The notes beneath the pieces were generated by a model. The model saw only the letters and a program-made list of their open reading frames with translations, made no database searches and had not been told where the DNA came from. 64,000 bases of DNA. It comes from Spinellus fusiger. Taxonomy: Eukaryota > Mucoromycota > Mucoromycetes > Mucorales > Phycomycetaceae. The number at the start of each line of letters is the position of its first letter. The stretch's first letter is position 1. Below are positions 46,505 through 57,544 of the stretch, piece after piece. Made by a program: the position numbers and the translations under genes. The stretch spans positions 62,001-126,000 of the forward strand of contig JALLLS010000086.1 of assembly GCA_025094145.1 (NCBI GenBank). Direction: 5' to 3'.

Positions 46505-46766
46505 TAATAGTAATCCTAACAATAATAGAAGAGAAGAAGAGAAGAATCCCAATAAGAATAGAAACAGTGTTTTTATTAAAGAGGGTGATGTTATGGATGG
46601 CATAGTAGTTGTACTGCTTTCAATGGACTGTCCTTGTCATTGGACTTGTAAGCCCATGCCACACAGTAATGACGCGCCAACAAAGTCCATTCCTCCAACT
46701 CATCAAGGATTTCCAAAGAAGCCATTCTAACTCTCCCTGTCAGCTCTCCCTACTGTCCAATCCAAC

Positions 46767-47865
46767 CTACCTTGACCTCTCACTCTCCTCCAGCCATCGA
46801 TCATGCAGTATGTTCATATCTACTGCAGTAGCTTCTTGCCAACATAGCTGCCTGAATCTCTCTTCTTGGGCCTGCTGATCAGGAAAGGCATGGATTCCTT
46901 TGAGTTCAATATGCCGCTCCTACTCTCTCCTTTCCTTTGAGTTGTGTTCTTTGTTTTGCTGTTACCTGTAGATTCTTCAGCATCATTTTACCAAAGGCAT
47001 CTTTAGGGTGGATTTGCTCATACAGCACACACATGGCATGCTGTACTTCTCGTGTAATCCACTCTAGAATCGTATGAGAGTCTTGAGAAGGAAGGTAGAC
47101 AAACACACATTCCGACAGAAATAGAGTAGGTATACTTGTTCTTTAATGATTGTGCTATAGAGTCCACCTACCTGACATCCAGACCATGATGAAGCAGACG
47201 TTCTACTACAGACGTCCACTCTCTCAAATCACCTCCTATCAAGCAATACTTTTCACTCACAAGTTCTGTTCCTCCTCTGCCTAAGAGGGGACTCAAGCCA
47301 TTAGTACACATGGCTATGTGTCTATAGAACAGACACCCCTGTAGCTCCATACTCACCAAACTGAAGGGATTCTCTGGGCCCAAGGAGTTGATGTAGCATA
47401 GCATGCTGTTGAATAGCCATCGCCTTCTTTACTGTTATCTCTGGGAAATCCACTTCATAATACCGCAACAGACGATCCGCCCATACTCCTTTGGACTGGA
47501 GAGTAAAGTACCGCGTATCAAATCCAGCTCCCAACACAACCACCTGCTTCTTGCCACTGCCTGCTTCCATGAACTGCTGTACAAGACTGTCTACTGCCTT
47601 ATTGCGTATCATGGTGCCTCGGTTGATCAAGGGAGAACGACGCACAGGCTGACGGACAAACAGAGTCACAAATGGGTCATGAAGATAGCCAAGACGAGCT
47701 GCTGAACTATAGACAGGAAGAGAGGTATTTCTATATCAGTCTCCTGCACGGATACCCACTCAATAGAAAGTAAAGAAGAAGTACTTGCAGTCTACTCACT
47801 GTCGCGTCATCATTTGTACCACGAATAGCAGCATCTTCCACATCGGGTGAAAAAGGAGGCAGCAT
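46767..47865 (-). CDS. PPM1: Leucine carboxyl methyltransferase for PP2A (Ppm1/LCMT1)
   Basis: Exons 47865-47799, 47701-47357, 47280-47172, 47134-46966 and 46916-46767 give 279 residues in phase. The start region DAAIRGTNDDAT, then RRSPLINRGT and the SAM-binding VVVLGAGFDTRYF, identify the family. LFLSECVFVYL and the C-terminal ATAVDMNILHDR agree. The enzyme methylates the C-terminal leucine of the PP2A catalytic subunit, which controls holoenzyme assembly. The first junction is the least certain because no ideal donor and acceptor pair was found. A (GAAGTAAA)n tract begins just upstream of the start. Confidence 0.87.
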
Positions 47866-47867
47866 AA

Positions 47868-48009
47868 GAAAAGAAGTAAAGAAGTAAAGAAGTAAAGAAG
47901 TAAAGAAGTAAAGAAGTAAAGAAGAAGTAAAGAAGTAAAGAAGTAAAGAAGTAAAGAAGAAGTAAAGAAGTAAAGAAGAAGTAAAGAAGTAAAGAAGAAG
48001 TAAAGAAGA
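47868..48009. repeat. AAGAAGTAAAG minisatellite
   Basis: Tandem GAAGTAAA and GAAGAAGTAAA units fill about 140 bases between the PPM1 start codon and the end of Fanzor copy B. It is open in several frames, giving low-complexity L/Y/F frames that are not genes. Confidence 0.85.
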
Positions 48010-48024
48010 AACAAGTCCTGTGCA

Positions 48025-49035
48025 TACACACCAGGAGATCTTTAGGATATAAAAAGAAATAGTCGAACTACAATTGTTTAAAAATGATACATCGATTTGA
48101 AAAGGAGCAAAAATAAGTTGAGATGTATTCATGTTAGCTTTTAAATAAAAACTATGTTGATTTACCTGTAAATATCTGAATTCTGGAGGAAACCACTTTC
48201 GATGTGGCGATATATAATATGAATACAAATAAGAATATCTATTCTTTTCTACAGAATGGAACTGGTCTGTAGTGACCCTTTAATCCCTCTTCTGCAGTTG
48301 TATAGATATTCTTTGATGCATTCACATCTCTGTTCCAAACAATTCCGCAACTTTGGCAAGCGTGGATACTGTTGAAATTTATTAATACCTCAGTGAGGAT
48401 ATTTGTGTTATAAGTGTGGCAGATCTTGAGAACAAAAATAAGAGTAACTGTTAGAACAGCTTTTCATATTAGGTGAGAGATAAATCATGTTTACCCTCGA
48501 TGTAAAGAACTCATCAACATCAACCAGAAGAAGATCATCTTTTTGTCTCTTTTTTTCAATGATTGATATAAAACTCTCGTCAAACCAATACGATGACCTT
48601 TGAACTTGGTAGCATCTTTTACCTTTATTCTTGTGCCATAAGCAACAACTGGCAGCTTGGTAGAATCATGCTCCAATCTTTTTGGGTGCCAATACCCCTT
48701 TTCACTAATAAAACAGTAAAAATAGTTAGTTCGAGATGTATAATTGCTTAGTTACCCGTTGTGCTCAAATCGTGTGTTGTGTTCCTGTTCATGTACCCTC
48801 TTTGATTTCCCTAGACCAGCCTTGGTTCAAATACTCTATTTCTTTGTCCCCTCTAGAGACCAAACAACTACAGATTCATCTCTCTAGTGGTCCTGTTGAT
48901 AACCACAGTGCCCCTTTATTACAGATACTTGTAAACCTTTGATTTTAAACACAGACACACAAAAGGAATTTGTGTTATGACTTAAAAGGGAATATATATC
49001 TCTGCTTAAGGACCAGATAAATCTCCTGCTGTGTA
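48025..49035 (-). mobile_element. Fanzor element, copy B (shortened, inverted)
   Basis: Read on the minus strand, its 5' end is TACACAGCAGGAGATTTATC and its 3' end ATCTCCTGGTGTGTA. Positions 48695-48025 match 42755-43425 of copy A with no net insertion or deletion (coordinate sum 91450). The encoded segments are identical where compared and include the same frame change. The first ~130 bases are a diverged version of the copy A left arm. The middle (48696-48890) is different. It sits between PPM1 and RCE1. Confidence 0.75.
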
Positions 49036-49146
49036 GGGGTTTTATTAGAGGAGTTTGAATATTCCACCTACACACCGCCCTTACCACGAGCTTCACTATT
49101 CTTTGGTGCCTGTCTGTGCCTTTTTCTCTCTCTCTTTTCTTCTCTT

Positions 49147-50344
49147 ATGCTGAATGCACACCCAATAAGTTTCTCACCTTGGGTGGCAAATACGGCCTGT
49201 GCAATGTTCACTGTCCTTTATGTTGGAAGTCTTTATTTACTAAAGAAGAGGACTGCTTTTTCATCCAACCGAGATCATCCTCATGTGATTCTCTCTCGTC
49301 TCCAAGCAGCCACCAGTGCTACTGTTCTTATCGTAGTTCTGGTGTGGGTGCTTCTGTTCAAATCTTCCTTTGACTTATCTTTGTCTTCTTCTTCGTCGTC
49401 ATCTTCTTTAGTCCACCATGTAGTAAACACACTTATAAAGTCACTCATGCCTCATGATAGGTGTCTTTGGCACACCAGTGGCAGGAGGTCAGTCTTCGCC
49501 TTGGACTACGAGTAGAGTGGCGTTGGTCTGTTCTTATAACACTTGTTCGCCCTCTGCTACTGACAGGACTGCTTTTTCTCGGTCCACTGTCTCTCTTGGC
49601 CTTGGAGCATGTCTTGCCCTTCCAGCGTCACTTTAGCTTCCAACGGGATGTGTACCAAGTGTTTTTTTCTCTTGCTGGACAGCGTAATTATTTAGTGGTG
49701 AGTCATAATGCATTGTGCGGGTATAGCATGTATTGAAGAGGCCTCTTCTTGTGTGTGTGTGTGTCTTCTTAGGCACCTATTACTGAGGAGGTTGTATTTC
49801 GTGCCTGTACATTGGCTGTATTATCGGCTGCTCACCATTCCAAGGCCTATCTTATCTTTGTTTCTCCTTTGTATTTTGGATTAGGTAAGAAAGAGAAATG
49901 TATCTATGAACTCAATAGCACGTATATTAGCCCATGTCCATCATGCTTGGGAGAAATACTGTCTCAAGATGCCTCTGTCGCAAGTCATTGTGTCTTCTTG
50001 TAAGTCATCGTGTTATTGTACACTCCACTCATCCTTGGACAGTATTCCAATTCATGTACACAAGTGTGTTTGGTTGGTATGCGAGCTTTGTGTTTCTGCG
50101 TACAGGCAGTGTGTGGCCACCCATTCTATGCCATGTCTTTTGCAACAGCATGGGCTTTCCTGACATTGAAGGAGTGTTGAACCGTTCTCTCCAAGAACGC
50201 TACGGTAGGATGCTTCCATGTACACTTCCACAACTCACCTTGTTAATGAAATGATTAGCCATTGGGTGCTGCTATGGCGGTGGGATTGCTTTGTTCTGGT
50301 GGTGTCTTTATCCATGGACTCTTTCCAGCAGCATGTATTGGTGA
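49147..50344 (+). CDS. RCE1: CAAX prenyl protease Rce1
   Basis: Six exons (49147-49460, 49493-49697, 49773-49884, 49931-49999, 50043-50204, 50259-50344) give 315 residues, the length of yeast Rce1. The catalytic glutamates are in APITEEVVFRACTL. The further conserved His is in AHVHHAWEKY, and the Asn/His region in LCHVFCNSMGFP. Several hydrophobic segments fit an ER membrane protein. Rce1 cleaves the AAX tripeptide from farnesylated Ras and a-factor-type proteins. The last exon frame (GIALFWWCLYPWT) was chosen by phase and similarity. It is divergent from PPM1. Confidence 0.9.
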
Positions 50345-50370
50345 TATCTTATTATTTATTATTAGAAGCA

Positions 50371-51309
50371 CTATTTATCATTGTTCATCCACTTGTGAAC
50401 CATATTCCTCACTAGATAAAATGCATCCCCTCTCTGTGCACTCGCCCAGAAACGATGAAAAAAGGCCACTTGAGACCCATCCTTCCATGACTCCATATAG
50501 CGGAGTGTGAATTGGTGCACAAGCATGGCATCTTCCATGACTTTGGTGGTGGCAGACACATAAGAGGGCAGCAGTGACTTGCACTTACCTTTTTTCACTG
50601 CCTGACCTGTGTAGTCGCCCATTTCTATACAGTAATAACCAGGCCTAGTAAAAGGAACACCAATAAAAAAGCAGTCACTCGTATGCACAGTTTCTTCTAC
50701 TTACACCTGTTTCTTCATAGGTGCTTCTACTATAAAATACAGCCATTAATTCCACATGTCTCTTTTTTCTTTCTTTTTCTTCTCACTATATAACTTACAC
50801 TGTAGGAGCTCCACACAGAAATCCCTTCGACTGCAGATGCTTATCCAATAGCCCTTGAATGGATTCCATGATGGCTCAAGGCCTTCTTTCTTTTCCTTTT
50901 CTTTGATGCTCTCTCTGCTCTCTTTTAATACACACACCATCTTGCACGGATATTGTTTTAGTTCTTTCATGCTGCCACTGGTCTTTTTGGGAAAGACAAG
51001 AGCACAGTGTCGCTTCCACCCTTGAGTTTGTGCACTGCTCTGTTCCTTTAGTTTAGTGGTTGAGAATAACATTGCTATATAACTATTATTGGGTGAGCTG
51101 GTCTTTGATGACTCTAGAGGCCACCATTCTGACAGTGCATCCTTTGTGGGTGGAAGTGATGACAGGGAGGAGGGTTCCTTTGGACTGCCTGGACTCTCTT
51201 TTTGTGTGGTGGTGGTGGTGGTGCTGTTGTTGCTGTTGTTGCTGCTGCTATTATTACTGCTACTGCTGTTGTTGCTGCTGTCAGCACAAGAGGGTTCAGG
51301 TACAGTCAT
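50371..51309 (-). CDS. Unrecognised 271-residue protein
   Basis: Four exons (51309-50801, 50759-50731, 50696-50589, 50540-50371) keep phase throughout, so the gene is likely real. The first ~45 residues are a low-complexity run of Ser, Asn and Thr, followed by a folded-looking part. That part contains WWPLESSKT, WKRHCALVFPKK, EPSWNPFKGYWISI, VELMAVFYKETVH, FTRPGYYCIEMGDYTG and HRFWASAQRGDAFYLVR. I recognise no family. There is no signal peptide or membrane segment. It is convergent with RCE1, with 26 bases between the stop codons. Confidence 0.6.
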
Positions 51310-51531
51310 GGGAGAAGAAAGAATGAAAAAGAATAAAAAACAGTAGTAGCAAATACCACCCTTATTTCTGTTCCCACTCAAGCGGAGAACGTTGTGACGG
51401 TGTTTTTAGCATGGACACACCCTTTCTCTCACTCTCACTCACTCTCTTTTACAGCCCTTTCTCCTTCAACAGAGTGTGTAGATGCATCTCTTTTCTTTCT
51501 CTTTTTCTTCTCTTTTATTGTGTTTCTTTAG

Positions 51532-51978
51532 CTACCACAGTGCCTTTCTCTTTTCTCTATTCTGCTTTATCAATAATTTTCGATATCCGTCTTTGCCTTT
51601 TGGCTCCTGATGTTGTTGTTGGCCTATAACTTTGGTGGTGGGTGCTGTCATGCCCACAAACAGTTCTGAACAGCCAAACTTCTCAGCAAGTCTCTTTCGT
51701 GTCCAGTGAATAGGGTCAGAGTTTCTCAATTGACGCATCTCATCCAATGCACTCTCTGGCAACATGGGCTGTTCAACTCTTGGCTTCAGAGCAGGTGCTG
51801 TGCTCTGGACTTGAGGTGTTACTGGGGGTTGGCGAGTAAGGAAAAGAGACCCATCTGCCAGTGTTTCCTCTTGAATAGGCACATGTGGCTTCATTTTGAG
51901 GTTGATGGTTTTGCTTTTGGTGGCATAGGTGCGTACACCTGCACGTGCAATAGAACAGCGGAACATGGCAGGGAACAA
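51532..51978 (-). CDS. MRPL20: Mitochondrial ribosomal protein MrpL20 (mL58)
   Basis: A single exon of 148 residues. The N-terminus (MFRCSIARAGVRTYATKSK) is a typical import sequence. The core MRQLRNSDPIHWTRKRLAEK with FGCSELFVGMTAP matches the fungal MRP-L20 family of the large mitochondrial subunit. The basic C-terminus also fits an rRNA-binding protein. The second Met (51966) is an alternative start. Confidence 0.85.
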   Translation of the reverse strand: MFPAMFRCSIARAGVRTYATKSKTINLKMKPHVPIQEETLADGSLFLTRQPPVTPQVQSTAPALKPRVEQPMLPESALDEMRQLRNSDPIHWTRKRLAEKFGCSELFVGMTAPTTKVIGQQQHQEPKGKDGYRKLLIKQNREKRKALW

Positions 51979-52854
51979 GGAAGAAAGAAGAAAGAGAAAA
52001 GTAAGGCGTATTTTGTGTGACTGTTAAAGCAAGCCACACTGGGTCAAGGGAGAGAGAAAAGTAGCTGTAGCTGTAACTGCAGCTGTATGTGTGTGGGTGT
52101 GAGCAGGCCAGAGTGTGGTGCTTCCATATTAGGGAATTTCCACAGAGAAAACCTACCTATGGGAGGGTATGCAATTCCATATAGCCATAGAAAAAGCAGA
52201 AAAGATAAGCACTGTTGTATGGGTATGGGGTGGATAGATTTGACTCTCAATAAACAGTTCTGTCTGGTCAATCACATGACTGGAATCAACTCAGAAACCA
52301 GCAGCAATGGCATTCATAAAGCAGTAGAAGCACTCTGCTACAGTCCCAAAGGTGTCTTTTTATAGCAGTCACTTGGCACAAGGGTCGTTGTCTTGATCAC
52401 TAAAACTGATCTTTATAATGTTCTCCTCATCTATGACTCTTTTTTTTTTTGAAGAAATAGCATAAGAAAAAGACAACTTGAAGTGTTACAAGTGCTTTTA
52501 TTAGACACATAAACAATGGCAATTCCCTGTCTTGTCTAATAAATTATACTGTGAGTTCATGAGAAGTAATGCCAGTGATTAAAGGGGGCCATTACACCAG
52601 AAGTAGTCTTTCTAACAAATAGCACCAACTTCAACAAGAGTCTGAAGGGTGGGTGTATAGACACAGCAAATCGCCTTACAAACACCGATGGTATATATTC
52701 ATGGCTTGAAGATTTATCATTCTTTGCTTCTATCTTTTATCTATGAACCCCAAGACTAGATAAAGACTAGATTAAAGAAATACCATCAACTATAGAATAA
52801 AAATTGAAAGACAATAGAGGTGAGTAGATGAAAAAAAGACTTTGTTTAGCGGGA
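51979..52854. other. Spacer, no supported gene
   Basis: A CAGCTGTAGCTGTAACTGCAGCTG-like short repeat lies near 52060-52088. Frames of up to 92 codons show no domain. Confidence 0.35.
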
Positions 52855-53125
52855 CATCCTAATTCATGGATCTAAATCCAACTGAATGTCTTTGGGCTTT
52901 AGGAATGAAAATCACCCATTTTCATTATTATTAGAAGGCATAATGTTTATATATAAAATATTGTTCAAAAAATCAGAAACAAAAGGTGTGTTTGTAATAT
53001 AAGAAATATATTTCGTAAAGTTTTCTTCTATCTAATAGATAGATAGCTTATATACTTTTTCTATCTGATACATTAGTCTATATAAAATTACAAAAGCAAT
53101 CTCTTCCAAAAGCATAGGAAGGATC
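52855..53125 (+). repeat. Tc1/mariner remnant with subterminal repeat
   Basis: Near 52868 the sequence reads MDLNPTECLWALGM, the DLNPxE catalytic block of Tc1-type transposases. Positions 52965-53125 match the inverted pair in the element at 14610-16150 (AGAAACAAAAGGTGTGTTTG and following). No open transposase remains. Confidence 0.6.
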
Positions 53126-53348
53126 CCTGGCATATTAATATGCTAGGGATCAAATACTTCCATATTTGTAATAATATACATAAAGCCATACTTGTATCAA
53201 GATAGTATATGAGGATAAAGAAGATAATTTTAAGAAATAACCAAAGCATTTGTTTCCTTTTGGTTTTAATCCCAGCAACATTTTCATTTTTCGAATAATA
53301 TCTTGTTTGTCATAGTGAATCTTTGTTTCTTTTATTCTTGCTTACTTT

Positions 53349-53904
53349 ATGCCACCTTCACTCATCGAGAAAATAAATACTACCAATCAACATTTAGATG
53401 ATAAACAAGAAGAGTATATAGAGAGAACAAAAAGTAACAACAAAATAGGTATTGATAAGCAAACGGTTGCTGTTGAACAAATAACTGATGAGCAAGCCAC
53501 CAACATTAAGAAAATAAACACTACGAGAAATACGCTTAGTACTAGAAAGACACTCAAATCTTATAGAAAAAGAAAGAAATAAAGCTATTGATGAAGCCAA
53601 GTGTAACACTATTGTGCATGAGTACAATGTCAATGGCCTCACTCAATAGAAGATTGCTACTGTGTTGGACATTGGCAGATTGACTATTTCTTGCATTTTG
53701 AAGAAATACATGCTTAATACTGAAAACACCCGGATAGTTTATAGCAAAGAAAAGCCTATTGATGAGGTTATACGTAACAGTAGTGTGCATGAATCCAATG
53801 CCAGTCACTCTACCCAAAAGAAGGTTGCTGCTGTGTTGGAGAACTCAAAAGTAGAATCACAATCTATTATGGACAATGATGGAACCAGATATGAGTATAT
53901 CTAA
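53349..53904 (+). pseudogene. Possible transposase N-terminal fragment with duplicated HTH-like units
   Basis: In one frame from 53581 to 53904 (one stop at 53647) two similar units occur, IDEAKCNTIVHEYNVNGLTQ and IDEVIRNSSVHESNASHSTQ. The first is followed by KIATVLDIGRLTISCILKKY, which looks like a Tc1-type helix-turn-helix. The upstream frame (53349-53582) is K/N/T-rich. The identification is tentative. Confidence 0.35.
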
Positions 53905-54743
53905 TCCACTTGCCAGCTCTACCTTTTACAAATTGATGAAGCAACTCGGATTTCTTCTATATAGTTTTGTTTAATTATGTCTTTATGGTTGAGTATAGGC
54001 ATTCAACAGTATTTTGCTATCTGATATGGAGTCAGACGCCTAGTTTATTACTAGAAATAGTCACGACTGTATGCTTTAATAAAGTAGAGATTATGTTAAC
54101 AGGATATTCAATCCACCAATAGATGTAGTATTAGTTGTAGTAGTGTGATGTTGTATAGAAATATCAAATACTAAAGGACAGTATCAATTGGAGTGTAGAA
54201 ATAACAGCTCTCTAAATTTATGTGATTTGGAGTGTTATATCAGCAATTTTCCATTTAAACAAGTCCCACCTGCAAGCATAGAGTGATTTATTCACACCAG
54301 GAGATTAAAGTCACACCACTGCTGTGATTCTAAATGATAATGTATATAAAACACCCCAAATTCATGGATTTAAATAGGAAATGTAAATAAATAGAGAGGA
54401 ACCAAGAGAAAGAAAAACGCAAGGCCTCTAAATGAGAAAATTGATAGTAAGTAATGACAAGAAATAAGGATTACTTCTGCTTAATAGGTTGAGAAGGGTT
54501 GATAAAAGGGAGTTGTCGGAGTAAATATAAATATATATATAAAACTCATAGGAGATTTAAAGTAGATATCACTCTATAGATCATTAAGAGTGGATGGAAT
54601 AATGATACTACTAGATCCTTCAGTCTGTGACTTTGCAAAAAGACAACGAGCTAAAAAGACCTATTCTATTCTCCTGTTCCAATTCTCCCTCCAATTTGTA
54701 TTTACTCAATAGAATATTACGAGAGAAAGAGACACTATCAACA
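53905..54743. other. AT-rich upstream region of the Acr3-like gene
   Basis: No gene is supported. An alternative in-frame Acr3 start at 54627 would add 39 residues. Confidence 0.4.
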
Positions 54744-55992
54744 ATGGTTCCCACAGAAGAGTGCTACAAAACAGAAGAGTGCAATTATGACTACTGTAGA
54801 GAAATCCCTGAGGGCTACAGATGCCCCGAATGCAGTCAGCATATAAGCCAGTGTCAGCATTCGAATACTAATGAAAAAAGCCTTGTTCAGCAACTTGGAT
54901 TTCTGGATCGTTATCTTGCTTTTTGGATCTTCTTTGCTATGCTAGCAGGTGTACTTATTGGATACTATGTTCCCAACGTCCAGTATGCTTTTTCCACTGT
55001 TCAATTTGGATCTGTCTCTCTTCCTATTGCTATTGGACTCCTGGTCATGATGTACCCTGTTCTCCTCAAAGTACACTACGAAACACTGCCAACACTGCTG
55101 CAAAAAAAGGAGTTATGGGTCCAAATCGCTATTTCCACTATCATCAATTGGGTGGTGGGTCCTATTATTATGACAGCCCTTGCATGGGCTACGTTGCCCG
55201 ATCTTCCTGGATTTCGTACAGGTGTGGTCATGGTCGGCATTGCACGTTGTATTGCCATGGTGCTTCTATGGAACCAACTAGCAGGAGGTGACCCAGACTA
55301 CTGTGCTATTCTGGTCGCTGTTAATTCTATCTTGCAAATTGCACTCTACTCACCCTACAGTGTGCTATTTGTTAATATTATTCCTGCCTGGTTTGGTGCA
55401 CCTGTAGATAATACGAATGCAGATGTAAAGACAATTGCTGTGTCAGTGTTGATATATTTGGGCATCCCATTGACAGCAGGCTTCTTGACACGCATTGTCT
55501 TGACACGCATTCAGGGAGACACATGGTTCAACAAAGAGTTTGTGCCTCGGATCAGTCCTTTGTCTCTTATTGGGCTTCTCTACACCATTACAGTGATGTT
55601 TGCAAATCAGGGACATCAGATTATTGATCATATTGGATCTGTATTTCGTGTGATGGTGCCTTTAGTGATGTACTTTATTATTATGTTCTTCCTGACTTTT
55701 TTTATTCTTAGAGCCTTTGGACTCTCCTATTCTACTATTGTTACCCAATCATTTACAGCGAGCAGTAATAACTTTGAGTTGGCGATTGCTTTAACGGCAA
55801 GTATTTACGGTATTGATTCTGAGCAAGTGCTGGCATCAACCATAGGTCCCTTGGTGGAAGTACCTGGTGAGTTGAAATAAAGTAGATCCATAACTAACCC
55901 ACTTAGTGCTCTTGGGATTAACCTATGTCTGCTCGCTGTTAAAAAAAAAGTTAGCCTGGAAAAATGAATCGACAGGCATCACCTATGCTTAG
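54744..55992 (+). CDS. ACR3: Arsenite transporter Acr3 (bile/arsenite/riboflavin transporter fold)
   Basis: Two exons (54744-55866, 55907-55992) give 402 residues, close to yeast Acr3. From residue 50 on there are ten hydrophobic segments. The family block GIARCIAMVLLWNQLAGGD includes the essential membrane cysteine, and ASSNNFELAIA and GPLVEVPVLLGL are the other signatures. It would export As(III) and possibly Sb(III) from the cytosol. Unusually, the first ~45 residues hold seven cysteines (ECYKTEECNYDYC, then YRCPECSQHISQCQH), which resembles a metal-binding extension. The second exon supplies the last membrane part and a K-rich tail; without splicing the frame ends at a short read-through. 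Confidence 0.92.
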
Positions 55993-56148
55993 AGTAAACT
56001 CTTTTCTTTCTCTCTGCCCCCCTTTTTTCTTTTCTTTTCTTCTTCCCCTTCTTGCCTCCTATGCTATGATAAAGATAACTCCATATTCTTCTTCAAATTA
56101 ATGTTATTTATAAAGGTGTTATTTTTGTTCTCTTCTTCTTGACTCTTT

Positions 56149-56331
56149 ATGAAGTTTGTTCTCTTTTTCTGTTTGCTCGGTGCTTTTGTGTGTCCATGGG
56201 TTACTGCTTCCGCTGCTTGTCATGACATTGAAGAAGTGAGTGCTCAGTCATTATGTGAATCGCATTGTGGGAATGCTGGCTATGAAGTGGGAGAGTGTGG
56301 AATACACGGCATCTGTCTCTGTAGCTCTTAA
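56149..56331 (+). CDS. Secreted defensin-like (CS-alpha-beta) peptide precursor
   Basis: A 60-residue frame starts MKFVLFFCLLGAFV and has a clear signal peptide, probably cleaved after TASA. The mature 38 residues have six cysteines with spacing C-x11-C-x3-C-x9-C-x5-C-x1-C. The CxxxC and CxC pairs and a Gly before the fourth-cysteine segment are the hallmark of cysteine-stabilised alpha-beta defensins. The charge is acidic rather than the usual basic. A TATA-like TTATAAAGG lies about 35 bases upstream of the ATG. A function in defence or competition is inferred only from the fold pattern. Confidence 0.7.
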   Translation: MKFVLFFCLLGAFVCPWVTASAACHDIEEVSAQSLCESHCGNAGYEVGECGIHGICLCSS

Positions 56332-57265
56332 GGTATGTGTTTTAGAATGATCAATGGCTCATCTTTTATTGATAAACAAACAGGACGTCTATTTTACAAA
56401 GTTCATTTCATCTGTTTTGTTTTCAATATCTTAGTAAAATTATATTTGCTTCAAATAAAATACACTTCTACCAAGGAAATACATTATTAATAAGAATGAT
56501 ATCGCTTTCTTTAGCTGGTGAAATTTGAGAAGTGTGGGATGTCTTTATCATCTCGAATAAGATATTTAGTGTCTATTTTTCTCGAAATAGAAAGTATGCA
56601 GTGTACGACCTTCTTTGATCCAAATTTAGGTCTATAGTGTGAAGAAAAGTATAATAATAAAGGAAGGCATAGAAATATGGCACTTTGCCTATGAGACAGT
56701 TAGTTTTATTTATTTTAGAATAACCCTTATCTATTTATTACTTATGTTGAAATATATGAGGCGCTTTTTGTAGTGGTATAGCACCATTAATGATAATCAA
56801 TGATACAAATACTTTGATATAATTTCTCGGACTCTGTGCTGTTTATGCAATTCTTCAATTTTTGACATCTCCTAACAAACCTGTATGAAAGAATCATCTG
56901 TGTGTGTGTGTGTTTTTTATATATATGAATAGGGGTGTAGTGTATATGTACATATCCATAATATGTTTTCTCTCAGATAATCGAAATTCTCTAATTTAAA
57001 ACAGTAGTTTAATGTGAAAGAAAACAGTAGACTGATCAATTTAATACACCACTGATATGCAGTTATATCTATCACTCAGAGCACATAATCATATCAAAAC
57101 AAAGTAAACCTAAGAGATGAATGGGTCATTTTAAATTTAGAGACATTTTTATGCTAGAAAATAACATACGCAAATTTTCCTTTTCTCATAGTAATGCCTT
57201 TTCTTCTTCTTCATATAATGTCTGACACATCCAATAGCGTAAACATTTTCATATGAACCCTTGAG
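56332..57265. other. AT-rich spacer, no supported gene
   Basis: Nothing coding is seen on either strand. There is a short GT run at 56899-56911. Confidence 0.4.
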
Positions 57266-57544
57266 ATGTATAGAAAAGATACTCATATTGATATCTCATC
57301 CATCCTTCACCAGGTGCTGAACATGAGCACTACCATGGCCGAGGCATTTTACCTATTTGGTGTACCTTTTTCAACTATAGGAAACACTGTAAAGAACTTC
57401 AAAGAGACATTATTGATAATACTTTTACCCCAGAGTGATAAAAAGAGAACTATCAAAAGAAGTGAAAGACAACCTCATTTTCACCATGGGGCAGAGGTGT
57501 CAGGCTGTAATGTATACCAAAGAATGACGATGGTTACTAAATAA
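57266..57544 (+). pseudogene. Tc1-type transposase N-terminal fragment
   Basis: The frame contains YLFGVPFSTIGNTVKNFKET, which reads as the second helix-turn-helix of a Tc1-like transposase. The catalytic part is missing. The call rests on this one motif. Confidence 0.4.

Noticed and set aside
47731..48228. Long minus-strand frame with repeated LLLYFFTS units
   Set aside because: It is the translation of the AAGAAGTAAAG minisatellite joined to the Fanzor 3' region, not a gene.
51060..51346. Plus-strand frames with runs of V, C and L
   Set aside because: They are antisense to the Ser/Asn repeat of the 50371-51309 gene.
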